Shown here: positions 55,386-63,357 of the stretch, piece by piece
Position numbering within the stretch: the stretch's first letter is position 1
Layout: each line of letters begins with the position of its first letter
NCBI RefSeq assembly: GCF_014655295.1
Contig: NZ_BNBI01000001.1
Span: forward strand, 186,001-250,000
Direction of reading: 5' to 3'
Source of the DNA: Streptomyces fumanus
Lineage (GTDB): Bacteria > Actinomycetota > Actinomycetes > Streptomycetales > Streptomycetaceae
Length of the DNA stretch: 64,000 nucleotides
Program-made: the position numbers and the translations under genes
Notes under the pieces: generated by a model
Databases searched by the model: none
Seen by the model: the letters and a program-made list of their open reading frames with translations, nothing else
Told to the model about the DNA's origin: nothing

Positions 55386-56891
55386 TCAGGCCAGGCGGAT
55401 CACGTTCCAGGACAGCGGCTCCAGGACGGCGGAGAGCCTGCCGTCCCGGACGGCCGTGCCCTCGACCGGGTGCGGGGCGACCCGTTCCGGCTCGGTGAGG
55501 GTGTTGCGGGCGTCGGGGTCGGCGTCCGCGAGGGCGCTGTGCTCGACCACCTCGCTCAGCTCCAGGCCGTTCAGGGCGACGTCGAGGGGCAGCGCCTCGG
55601 TGCGGGAGCGGTTGACGGCGAACACGGTGACCGTGCCGTCCCCGGCGCGCACGGCGGTGGCGTGCAGCAGATCGGCCTCGCCGTACTTCGCCGTCTCGTA
55701 CGTGGGTGAGTCCACGCGGACGTCGAGGACCTGGCCGCGGCCGTACCTCGACGCCTGGGCGAAGGGGAAGAAGGTGGTCTGCCGCCAGGCGGGGCCGCCC
55801 GGTTCGGTCATGATCGGGGCGATGACGTTGACCAACTGGGCGAGGCAGGCGACGGTGACGCGGTCGGCGTGCCGGAGCAGCGCGATGAGCAGCGAGCCGA
55901 AGACCACGGCGTCGGTGACGCTGTAGCTGTCCTCCAGCAGGCGGGGGGCCTCGGGCCAGTCGAGGGCGGCGACCTGGGCCTCGGAGCGGGAGAGGTACCA
56001 GACGTTCCACTCGTCGAAGGAGAGGTTGATCTTCTTCTTGGACTTCAGGCGGGCGCCCATGTGGTCGCAGGTGGCGACGACGTTCTCGATGAACGACTCC
56101 ATGTCCACGGCCGAGGCGAGGAAGGAGTCCACGTCGCCGTCGACCGGCTCGTAGTAGGCGTGCAGGGAGATGTAGTCGACCAGGTCGTACGTCTCCTTCA
56201 GGACCGTCGCCTCCCACTCGGCGAAGGTCGGCATGGCCTGGCTGGAGGAGCCGCAGGCGACGAGTTCGACGCCGGGGTCGATCTGGCGCATGGCGCGGGC
56301 GGTCTCGGCGGCGATCCGGCCGTACTCCTCGGCGGTCTTGTGGCCGGTCTGCCAGGGGCCGTCCAGTTCGTTGCCCAGGCACCACAGCTTGATGCCGAAG
56401 GGGTCCTTGTCACCGTGCTCGACGCGGAGGTCGGACAGGGCGGTGCCGGAGGGGTGGTTGGCGTACTCCTGGAGTTCCAGGGCCTCGGCGACGCCCCGGG
56501 TGCCGAGGTTGACGGCCATCATCGGTTCGGCCCGGGGGCCGATCTTCCGCAGGAACGCGATGTACTCGGAGAGGCCGAAGCGGTTGGTCTCCGTGGAGCG
56601 CCAGGCCAGGTCGAGGCGGCGGGGGCGGTGCTCGACGGGGCCTACGGAGTCCTCCCACTTGTAGCCGGAGACGAAGTTGCCGCCGGGGTAGCGGATGGTG
56701 GTGACGCCGAGTTCGCGGACCAGGTCGAGTACGTCCTGGCGCAGGCCGGCCTCGTCGGCGGTGGGGTGGTCCGGTTCGTAGATGCCGGTGTAGACGCAGC
56801 GGCCGAGGTGTTCCACGAAGCTGCCGAAGAGGCGGGGGTTGACCTCGGCGACGGTGAAGGCGGGGTCGAGGGTGAAGCGGGCGGTACGCAT
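55386..56891 (-). CDS. abfA: Alpha-L-arabinofuranosidase, GH51
   Basis: A 501-residue intracellular enzyme, the usual length of GH51. The acid/base is Glu175 in WCLGNELDG and the nucleophile Glu294 in SFDEWNVWY. VNPRLFGSFVEHLGRCVYTGIYEP opens the barrel in two adjacent stretches, and RYPGGNFVSGY is the arabinose-binding loop. It releases arabinose from imported arabino-oligosaccharides. It is the last gene of the operon with the MalFG-type importer; a 94-base gap with a hairpin separates it from the permease gene. The convergent GH35-like gene ends five bases away. Confidence 0.95.
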   Translation of the reverse strand: MRTARFTLDPAFTVAEVNPRLFGSFVEHLGRCVYTGIYEPDHPTADEAGLRQDVLDLVRELGVTTIRYPGGNFVSGYKWEDSVGPVEHRPRRLDLAWRSTETNRFGLSEYIAFLRKIGPRAEPMMAVNLGTRGVAEALELQEYANHPSGTALSDLRVEHGDKDPFGIKLWCLGNELDGPWQTGHKTAEEYGRIAAETARAMRQIDPGVELVACGSSSQAMPTFAEWEATVLKETYDLVDYISLHAYYEPVDGDVDSFLASAVDMESFIENVVATCDHMGARLKSKKKINLSFDEWNVWYLSRSEAQVAALDWPEAPRLLEDSYSVTDAVVFGSLLIALLRHADRVTVACLAQLVNVIAPIMTEPGGPAWRQTTFFPFAQASRYGRGQVLDVRVDSPTYETAKYGEADLLHATAVRAGDGTVTVFAVNRSRTEALPLDVALNGLELSEVVEHSALADADPDARNTLTEPERVAPHPVEGTAVRDGRLSAVLEPLSWNVIRLA

Positions 56892-56943
56892 GGGCGCCTT
56901 TCGAGGAGGGGGTTCGTGTGCGTTGGCGAGTGCGGGTTGGGTG

Positions 56944-56982
56944 TGGCTGGTCGCGCAGTTCCCCGCGCCCCTTTGGGGCGCG
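56944..56982 (+). repeat. Streptomyces repeat with hairpin between permease and GH51 genes
   Basis: The core CGCGCAGTTCCCCGCGCCCC matches the repeat at 1307-1556. It ends in a perfect 8-bp hairpin, CGCGCCCC-TTT-GGGGCGCG (56964-56982), right after the permease stop at 56986. It could attenuate read-through into the GH51 gene. Confidence 0.75.
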
Positions 56983-56985
56983 CTT

Positions 56986-57840
56986 CTACTGGCCGGCGAG
57001 TCCGGTGTGGGCCACTCCTGCCACTATCTGGCGCTGGAAGAAGACGAAGACGACGATCAGCGGGAGGCCGGCCATCAGGCCGCCGGCCATCAACTGGGCC
57101 CACTGGATGCCGTAGGAGTTCATGACGGTCGCGATGCCGTTGGGCATGGTCATCAGGTCGGGGTTGTTGGTGACCATGTACGGCCAGAGGAAGTTGTTCC
57201 AGGAGCCGATGAAGGTGAAGATGCCGACCGCGGCGAGGGAGGGGCGGGACAGCGGCAGGATGATGGTGAAGAAGACCCGCCAGCGGCCCGCGCCGTCGAT
57301 GAACGCGGCCTCCTCCAGTTCGCGCGGGACGCCCTGGAAGAACTTGTAGAGGATGTAGACCATCGCGGCGGGCGCGCACTGCGGCAGGATCATCCCCCAG
57401 TAGGTGTCGACCATGCCCATCTGCTGGACGGTGGTGAACAGGGGGACGCCGAGCACGGCCGGGGAGACCATGAGCCCGGTCATCACCACGCCCATCAGGG
57501 CGGCCTTGCCGCGGAACTCGGTGCGGGCGAAGCCGTATCCGGCGAGCGCGGAGACCAGCAGGACGACGGTGGTGACGCAGACCGAGACGACGAGGGAGTT
57601 CACCAGCCAGTCGGTGAGGTTGCCGTTCTCGAGGACGGCCGACCACGCCTGGCCGGTGACGTGCCGCGGCAGCCAGTGCGGGGGCACCTCGACGGCCTCG
57701 GTCTCCGACTTCAGGGAGGTGCACAGGGCCCACACCAGCGGGGCGAGGATCACCGCGGAGACGGCGGCGCCCAGCAGGGTGAGCACGATCTGGCCGGGCG
57801 TCCAGGGCCGGCGCCCGGATATCCGTACGGCGGTGGTCAT
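56986..57840 (-). CDS. Sugar ABC transporter permease, MalG type
   Basis: A 284-residue membrane protein with six helices. The permease signature EEAAFIDGAGRWRVFFTIILPLSRP (EAA loop with a central Gly, near residues 180-204) is seen in adjoining parts, and it contacts the ATPase. It partners with the MalF-type permease whose stop its ATG overlaps by four bases. Likely imports arabino-oligosaccharides, judging by the linked GH51. No ATPase gene lies in the operon; a shared MsiK-type ATPase encoded elsewhere is expected, as in other Streptomyces sugar importers. Confidence 0.93.
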   Translation of the reverse strand: MTTAVRISGRRPWTPGQIVLTLLGAAVSAVILAPLVWALCTSLKSETEAVEVPPHWLPRHVTGQAWSAVLENGNLTDWLVNSLVVSVCVTTVVLLVSALAGYGFARTEFRGKAALMGVVMTGLMVSPAVLGVPLFTTVQQMGMVDTYWGMILPQCAPAAMVYILYKFFQGVPRELEEAAFIDGAGRWRVFFTIILPLSRPSLAAVGIFTFIGSWNNFLWPYMVTNNPDLMTMPNGIATVMNSYGIQWAQLMAGGLMAGLPLIVVFVFFQRQIVAGVAHTGLAGQ

Positions 57841-58778
57841 CGGCCGCCCTCCTCACGGTTGCGCAGCAGCCACATCCGCCCCAGGGCGACGGCCGCGATC
57901 AGCACGAAGAAGATGATGGAGGTCGCGGAGGCGTAGCCCACGCGGTAGCTGGTGAAGCCCTGTTCGAGGGTGTACTGCACGAAGGTGCGGGTCGACTCCT
58001 CCGGGCCGGTGCCGAAGTCCTGCATGACGACGGCCTGGTCGAAGACCTGGAGGGAGGCGAGGATCTGCAGGGCGACGACGAGGCCGGTGATGTTGCGCAG
58101 CATCGGCAGGGTGATGTGGACCATGCGGTGCCAGGCGCCCGCACCGTCCAGCCGGGCCGCCTCGTACAGGTGGGCGGGGATGCCCTGGAGGGCGGCGAGG
58201 TAGAGCAGGAAGCTGAAGCCGACCGTCCACCACAGAGTGCAGACGACCACGGCGAGCATGGCGTACGACTTGTCGGTCAGCCAGGGGGTGTCCAGGCCCA
58301 GGACGTGGTTGACCATGCCGGTGCCGGGGTTGAACAGCCACTGCCACAGGTTGCCCGCGACGGTGGACGGCAGCAGGAACGGCAGGAAGAAGCAGAGCCG
58401 CCAGAGCCAGGTGCCGCGCTCGATGTGGTGGGCGAGCATCGCCAGCAGGAAGGCGAGGACGGTGATGGCGGGCACGACCAGCAGCGTGAAGAAGGCGCTG
58501 TGGCCGAGCGCATCCCAGACCAGGGGGTCCTGGAGGGCCTCGCGGTAGTTGTCCAGGCCGACGAAGCTCGCGCCGTCGCCGGAGATGTTGGCGTCGGTGA
58601 AACTGAGGTAGAGGCCGCGCAGCAGGGGCCAGATGACGAACAGCGCGAACAGTGCGAGGAACGGGGCGACGAACCAGCCGCCGTGCTGGAAGCCCTGTCC
58701 GCGGCGGACGGTGGCGGTGCCGGCGGCGGTCCCGGCGCGGGCGGGGCGCAGGACGGTCTCGGCGCTGGTGGTCGTCAT
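57837..58778 (-). CDS. Sugar ABC transporter permease, MalF type
   Basis: A 313-residue membrane protein with six to seven helices, opening with a Thr/Ala-rich cytoplasmic tail and FVAPFLALFALFVIWPLL. The EAA motif is YEAARLDGAGAWHRMVHITLP near residues 210-230. It forms the channel with the MalG-type permease. ATG 58778 follows GGAGGTGCGGCCGC and overlaps the stop of the binding-protein gene by four bases. Confidence 0.93.
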   Translation of the reverse strand: MTTTSAETVLRPARAGTAAGTATVRRGQGFQHGGWFVAPFLALFALFVIWPLLRGLYLSFTDANISGDGASFVGLDNYREALQDPLVWDALGHSAFFTLLVVPAITVLAFLLAMLAHHIERGTWLWRLCFFLPFLLPSTVAGNLWQWLFNPGTGMVNHVLGLDTPWLTDKSYAMLAVVVCTLWWTVGFSFLLYLAALQGIPAHLYEAARLDGAGAWHRMVHITLPMLRNITGLVVALQILASLQVFDQAVVMQDFGTGPEESTRTFVQYTLEQGFTSYRVGYASATSIIFFVLIAAVALGRMWLLRNREEGGR

Positions 58779-60133
58779 GCGGCCGCACCTCCCTGCGCGG
58801 CGGTGCGGCCGTCCATGGGGTTCTTGGTGGCGAGCAGCTCGGTGAGGGTGGACCTCATCCGGCGGGCGGCGGCCTCGGGCCGGGCGGAGCCGGTCGTGGC
58901 GGAGACGACGATCGGGCCGACCCGCTGGGCGAGGATGCCGGTGGAGCCGGCGAACCACACCTTGGGCTCGGTGGCCTGGTGGTCCATCGCCGACACGTAC
59001 TCGCTCTGCGGCTTCAGCGCCCGGTAGGCGGCCGTGGACAGGGTCGGGGTGTAGGCGGGGATGTGGCCGCCGGCCGCCCACTGCCGGGCGTGGGTGACGA
59101 CGTAGGCGGCGAGGCGGTGCGCGGCCTCGTCGGCGGCGCCGCCCCGGCCCGCCTGGTGGGGCAGGACGAAGGCGTGCGACTCGGCGTGGGTGGCCGGCCT
59201 CCCGAAGACCGGCGGCAGCGGGGTGGCGCCGTAGTCGACCTCCGCGCTGTCGAAGACCGGCACCGACCAGTTGCCCTCCCAGCAGAACGGGGAGCCGTTG
59301 ACGAACTGCTCGGCGCCCGCGCCGCCGCCGTAGTCCGGGTTGGCGTAGCCGTCGGCGACGTGCCGGCGGAGGAACTGCAGGACCCGGGCGGCCTTGTCGG
59401 TGTCGAAGGTGACCTCGGTGTCGGCGGCGTCGAACCAGGTGCCGCCGAGCTGGGTGTAGAAGGCGACGAAGAACCACCACTGGAAGTTCTGGTCGTTGTG
59501 CCACAGGCCGATGGTCTGGAGCCCCTTCCCGGTGGCGCCCCGGGCCTCCTTGAGCATCGCGAACCACTCGTCGGGGGAGGCCGGGGAGAGCATCCGGCCG
59601 TCGGCGTCGAGCAGCCCGGCCTTGCGCAGGACGTCCCGGCGGTAGAAGCAGAGCTGGACGTGGATGTCGAGCGGGAGGGCGTACAGTTCGCCGCCGATGA
59701 CGGCCCGCTTCCACAGCGCGGGGTTGAAGTCGGCCTCGTGGACGCCGTACTCGGCGAGCAGGTCCACGTCCCAGGGGTCGAGGAGGCGGCCGGGCGAGAA
59801 GCCGGTGACCCGGCCGAGGTGCATCACGCCGAGGTCGGGCGCGCGGTTGCCGGCCGCCGCCATGGCGAGCTTGGTGTAGAAGGGGCTGCCCCACTGGAGG
59901 GTGGAGTCCTTCACGTCGATGCCGGGGTGCTCCGCGCGGAAGGCGTCCAGCATCGCGATCATGTTGTAGCCGTCGCCGCCGCTGAAGAGGTTCCAGTAGC
60001 GCACCCGGGTGTCCGCGCCGGAGGCCAGCGCGTCGGCTCCGGTCCCGAGCGCCGCGAAGCCGAAGCTCCCGGCGACCGTCAGCCCGCCCAGTCCGGCGAG
60101 CAGTTGCCTGCGGTTCAGGCCAGGTCGTCCCAT
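58775..60133 (-). CDS. Extracellular sugar-binding protein with Tat signal
   Basis: A 452-residue family 1 solute-binding protein. The N-terminus has a twin-arginine motif (GLNRRQLLAGLGG) and a hydrophobic stretch, but I see no cysteine for lipid attachment, which is unusual for a Gram-positive binding protein. The mature part contains RYWNLFSGGDGYNM and the family block LYALPLDIHVQLCFYRRDVL. Substrate is probably arabino-oligosaccharide by linkage to GH51 and a shared operator with GH43. ATG 60133 follows AGGGCAGGG; an in-frame GTG 33 bases upstream is less likely. Confidence 0.92.
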   Translation of the reverse strand: MGRPGLNRRQLLAGLGGLTVAGSFGFAALGTGADALASGADTRVRYWNLFSGGDGYNMIAMLDAFRAEHPGIDVKDSTLQWGSPFYTKLAMAAAGNRAPDLGVMHLGRVTGFSPGRLLDPWDVDLLAEYGVHEADFNPALWKRAVIGGELYALPLDIHVQLCFYRRDVLRKAGLLDADGRMLSPASPDEWFAMLKEARGATGKGLQTIGLWHNDQNFQWWFFVAFYTQLGGTWFDAADTEVTFDTDKAARVLQFLRRHVADGYANPDYGGGAGAEQFVNGSPFCWEGNWSVPVFDSAEVDYGATPLPPVFGRPATHAESHAFVLPHQAGRGGAADEAAHRLAAYVVTHARQWAAGGHIPAYTPTLSTAAYRALKPQSEYVSAMDHQATEPKVWFAGSTGILAQRVGPIVVSATTGSARPEAAARRMRSTLTELLATKNPMDGRTAAQGGAAA

Positions 60134-60177
60134 GCCCTGCCCTATCTGTTCGAGAGTCGACCGCACGGCACCGTTCG

Positions 60178-60239
60178 GTATTTCGGATGCCGCCCGTAAC
60201 TTCGAACGGGACCGTAAAGTCGCCCGGCGCGCGCGTCAA
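60178..60239 (-). promoter_or_regulatory. Promoter and TTCGAA-type operator of the arabino-oligosaccharide operon
   Basis: On the minus strand TTGACG (plus 60234-60239) and TACGGT (plus 60211-60216) are 17 bases apart. The 30-base operator at 60178-60207 has TCGGAT and TCGAAC 19 bases apart and overlaps the transcript start. Both promoter and operator mirror those of the GH43 gene. Confidence 0.82.
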
Positions 60240-60319
60240 TGGGTTGGACACGATGACGTGAACATCGCCGGGCGCGTACGCTCGGATGGCCGCCGACCGG
60301 CGGTGAGAAGGGGGAGGCG

Positions 60320-61531
60320 ATGGACATCGCGGTCCTCAGCGAGTTCTACACGGACTTCTGGTGGATCCCGGCCACCGTCCTGGCCGCCGCGCTGGCGATC
60401 AAACTGCCCACGATCATCCGGTTCCGCGCCGATCCGATGCTCCGCGCGGTCGGCGGACTGCTCCTGCTGGCCTGCGCGGTGTTCGTCTTCGTCGCGCCCT
60501 CGACCATCGCCCGGGTCAACCGGCTCACCGGCGTGCCCAACATCTCGGCGCCCTGGGTGTACTCGCTGCTGACCGCGTTCTGCGCCTCCTGCCTGCTGCT
60601 GATCATCGCCTGGCGGGGCGGGCTGTCCGACCGCTCGGCCGCGACCCGCCGCGCCACCCGCTGGGTGGTCGCGGCCTACTCGGGGGTGATCGTCGCCCTG
60701 TGGGTGCTGTTCGCCCTCGCCGACGCGCCCGTGGAGCGGCTGCGGGACCTGGACACGTACTACGCCACCACGCCGTTCCTGCGCGAGATGATCCTGCTCT
60801 ACCTGCTCGCCCACACCACGGCGGCGCTGATCACCTCCCGGCTGATCCGGAACTGGATCCGCACCGACGGCCTGGACGCCTGGCTGCGCTGGGGGCTGAA
60901 GTTCCTCGGCGCGGGCTACGCGATGAACCTGGTCTTCGACGCCGCCAAGCTCACCGCCGTCGGGGCCCGCTGGAGCGGGCACGACCTGGACCGGCTCAAC
61001 ACCGACGTGGCACCGGCCGCGGCCTGCGCCTCCGCCGTGCTGATCGCGGTCGGCTTCATCCTGCCGCACGCCGGGCAGTACCTGTGCGAACGCCGGCGGC
61101 TGCGGCAGGCCCACCGCGAACTGCGGCCGCTGTACGCGCTGATGCGCTCGGTCGGCGGCGACCGCGTGCGGTTCGTGCTGCGGGCCGGGCCCGAACTGCG
61201 GCTGACCCGCCGCGAGACGTTCATCCGCGACACGCTGCTGCCGCTCGCCCGCGGCCTCGACGAGGAGCTGCGCCGCCGCTGCCACGCCGCCGCCCTCGCC
61301 CTGGGCCACCCGCCCGAGCGGGCGCGGGCGCTGGCCGCCGCGGTGGCCGTCCTGGACGCGGTCGAGGCGGGCCGGACCGGCAGCGGCGGCGGTGGCGCCG
61401 ACGAGCCCGACACCACCGAACTGCTGCGGGAGATCGGGGCCGTCTCCCGGGCCCTGCGGCGGCCCGACGACATCCGGGCGGTGCGCCACCGCGCCGGTGC
61501 CCGCGGGGACGCCGTACGCGTCACCGACTGA
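60320..61531 (+). CDS. MAB_1171c/DUF6545-like membrane protein, copy 1
   Basis: A 403-residue protein with about seven hydrophobic helices in the first 245 residues and a soluble C-terminal part of some 150 residues. Motifs shared with the copies at 62127 and 63358 are RVNRLTGVPNISAPWVY, DTYYATTPFLREMILLYLL and AAKLTAVGARWSGHDLD. NCBI-type annotation calls relatives putative transporters, without evidence I know of. ATG 60320 follows GAAGGGGGAGGCG. The cytoplasmic tail may bind a partner. Confidence 0.8.
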   Translation: MDIAVLSEFYTDFWWIPATVLAAALAIKLPTIIRFRADPMLRAVGGLLLLACAVFVFVAPSTIARVNRLTGVPNISAPWVYSLLTAFCASCLLLIIAWRGGLSDRSAATRRATRWVVAAYSGVIVALWVLFALADAPVERLRDLDTYYATTPFLREMILLYLLAHTTAALITSRLIRNWIRTDGLDAWLRWGLKFLGAGYAMNLVFDAAKLTAVGARWSGHDLDRLNTDVAPAAACASAVLIAVGFILPHAGQYLCERRRLRQAHRELRPLYALMRSVGGDRVRFVLRAGPELRLTRRETFIRDTLLPLARGLDEELRRRCHAAALALGHPPERARALAAAVAVLDAVEAGRTGSGGGGADEPDTTELLREIGAVSRALRRPDDIRAVRHRAGARGDAVRVTD

Positions 61532-61638
61532 TCGTGGTCAACTGGCCGAGCGGGCGCCCGTCTTGGCATATTGCACGGGAGAGGCGCGAGGACGCATCCG
61601 GCGAAGGGGCAGCGGAGTTGGTACGCAGGAACAGGCAG

Positions 61639-62130
61639 ATGCGGCGCCTGGCCGACGCGCTCGTCGGCCCCATCCGGGTGCCGGTGCCCGCCGACCCCGA
61701 GGTGCTGTTCGACGCGCTGGTCGCGTCGGTCACCGCGTGGCGGGGCCGGGAGATCGTGGTGCGCCGCGAGACCTTCCCGCCGCACACCGCCAGCGGGCTG
61801 TGGCTGGAGGGCGAGCACCACGACGTGATCGTGGTCGACCGGCGGGCCGCCGTCTGGCACCAGATCGTCATCCTCTGCCACGAGGTCTGGCACATGAGCC
61901 GCCGCGCCGCCGACGGCCCGCCCGCCCCCGGCGCCCCCCGCCCGGCCGCCGCCCGCACCGACTTCAGCCTCGCCGAGGAGCAGGAGGCGGACCGCTTCGG
62001 CATGCTGATGGGCCGCAGGCTGCGCACCTGGCTGGAGGCCGACGAGCCGGCCGGCCCCGCCGACCGCGACGCCCAGGCCCTGGCCGCCCGGATCGGCGCG
62101 GCCCTCAACTACCGCGGGAAACACGGATGA
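61639..62130 (+). CDS. ImmA/IrrE-like zinc metallopeptidase (putative toxin-type)
   Basis: A protein of about 163 residues with the zinc motif HEVWH (ILCHEVWHMS, residues 81-85) and a downstream Glu in EEQEADRFGMLMG that is the expected third ligand, as in ImmA/IrrE metallopeptidases. Upstream sequence VRRETFPPHTASGLWLEG resembles proteins named toxins next to DUF6545-type membrane genes in Streptomyces. ImmA/IrrE enzymes cleave repressors in response to DNA damage or stress. The start is uncertain: ATG 61639 gives the usual beginning MRRLADALVG, while TTG 61618 and GTG 61534 are in frame upstream. It overlaps the next membrane gene by four bases. Confidence 0.75.
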   Translation: MRRLADALVGPIRVPVPADPEVLFDALVASVTAWRGREIVVRRETFPPHTASGLWLEGEHHDVIVVDRRAAVWHQIVILCHEVWHMSRRAADGPPAPGAPRPAAARTDFSLAEEQEADRFGMLMGRRLRTWLEADEPAGPADRDAQALAARIGAALNYRGKHG

Positions 62131-63326
62131 ACGGCCTGGTCAACTACCTGAGCTGCGCCCTGCTCTGGCTCGGCCTGGCGGTGAAGGCCCCCGACCTGAT
62201 CCGCCACCGCCACGACCCCTACCTGCGGGCCATCTGCGTGGTCCTGGGCCTGGCCGGGCTCTGCTTCTTCCTCGGCGCCCCGCCCACGGTCGGCGCCGTC
62301 AACCGGCTCGGCGGCACCCCCAACCTGGCGGCCCCGCTGACCTACGCCTCCATCACCGCCTACAGCGCCGCCTCCCAGGTGCTCGTCGTGTACTGGCGGG
62401 GCGGCCCGGCGGTGCACCGGGTGGCCCGGCGCTGGATCATCGGCTACGCCTGCGTCCTCGTCGGCATCGCCGCGGCGTTCGCGCTGGGCGAGGCGCCGGT
62501 GGAGCGCCGCACCGACTTCGACACGTACTACGCCGGTACGCCCGCCGTGCGGGAGATGATCGTGCTCTACCTGGTCGGGCACCTCGCCGCCGCCTCGGTC
62601 ACCACGGTGACCTCGCTGCGCTGGGCCCGGCAGGTGCGCGGCCCGCTCCGGTTCGGCCTGGCCGTCCTCGGCCTCGGCACCCTGTGCAGCGCCGGGTACA
62701 GCGTCGCCAAGCTCACCGCCGTGATCGCCCGCTGGACCGGGCGGGACTGGTCGGTGCTGGCCACCGGCGTCTCCCCGGGCGCGGCCGGGCTCGGCGCCCT
62801 GGTCACGGTGGCCGGCGTGCTCATCCCGCTGGCCGGACCCCGGCTCGGTCAGTGGCACCTGGCCCGGCGCACCTATCTGCGGCTCGCCCCGCTGGAACGG
62901 GTCCTGGACGACGTCCTGACCCGCCGCGCCCTGCGGCTGCCCCGCCCCCGGCTCGCCTGCCCGGAGACCCGGCTGATGTGGCGCCAGACCAGCGTCCACA
63001 ACGCCCTCAGCCACCTCGGCGGGCGCCTCGACCCCGCCCTGTACGACCGGGTGCGGCGGGCGGTCCTGCACGACACCGGCGACCCCCGGCACGCCGAGGC
63101 CGTGGCCTGGGCGGTCGTCATCACGGCCGCCGTGGAGGAGGACGGCGCGCCCGCCGGCGCGACAGGCGCGGTACACCCGGCGGACCCGGTGCACCCGGCC
63201 GGCCGGGCGGGCCCGCCGGTGCCCGGGCCGGGGGTGCTGGTGCGGGTGGCCGATGTGCTGGCCGGGCCGCTGGACCTGGCCGCCGTACGGGAGCGGGCGG
63301 CCGCCGCCCCGACGGGGTCCGCGTGA
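62127..63326 (+). CDS. MAB_1171c/DUF6545-like membrane protein, copy 2
   Basis: A 399-residue paralogue of the neighbour at 60320, with about seven helices and a soluble tail. Shared motifs are AVNRLGGTPNLAAPLTY, DTYYAGTPAVREMIVLYLV and VAKLTAVIARWTGRDWS. The C-terminal tail contains a low-complexity stretch with repeated HPA/VHPA units near residues 345-360. Its ATG overlaps the stop of the metallopeptidase gene by four bases, so the two are translationally coupled. Function unknown. Confidence 0.8.
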   Translation: MNGLVNYLSCALLWLGLAVKAPDLIRHRHDPYLRAICVVLGLAGLCFFLGAPPTVGAVNRLGGTPNLAAPLTYASITAYSAASQVLVVYWRGGPAVHRVARRWIIGYACVLVGIAAAFALGEAPVERRTDFDTYYAGTPAVREMIVLYLVGHLAAASVTTVTSLRWARQVRGPLRFGLAVLGLGTLCSAGYSVAKLTAVIARWTGRDWSVLATGVSPGAAGLGALVTVAGVLIPLAGPRLGQWHLARRTYLRLAPLERVLDDVLTRRALRLPRPRLACPETRLMWRQTSVHNALSHLGGRLDPALYDRVRRAVLHDTGDPRHAEAVAWAVVITAAVEEDGAPAGATGAVHPADPVHPAGRAGPPVPGPGVLVRVADVLAGPLDLAAVRERAAAAPTGSA

Positions 63327-63357
63327 GCGGGCCGGCGGGCGGACGGAGGGGACGGGC

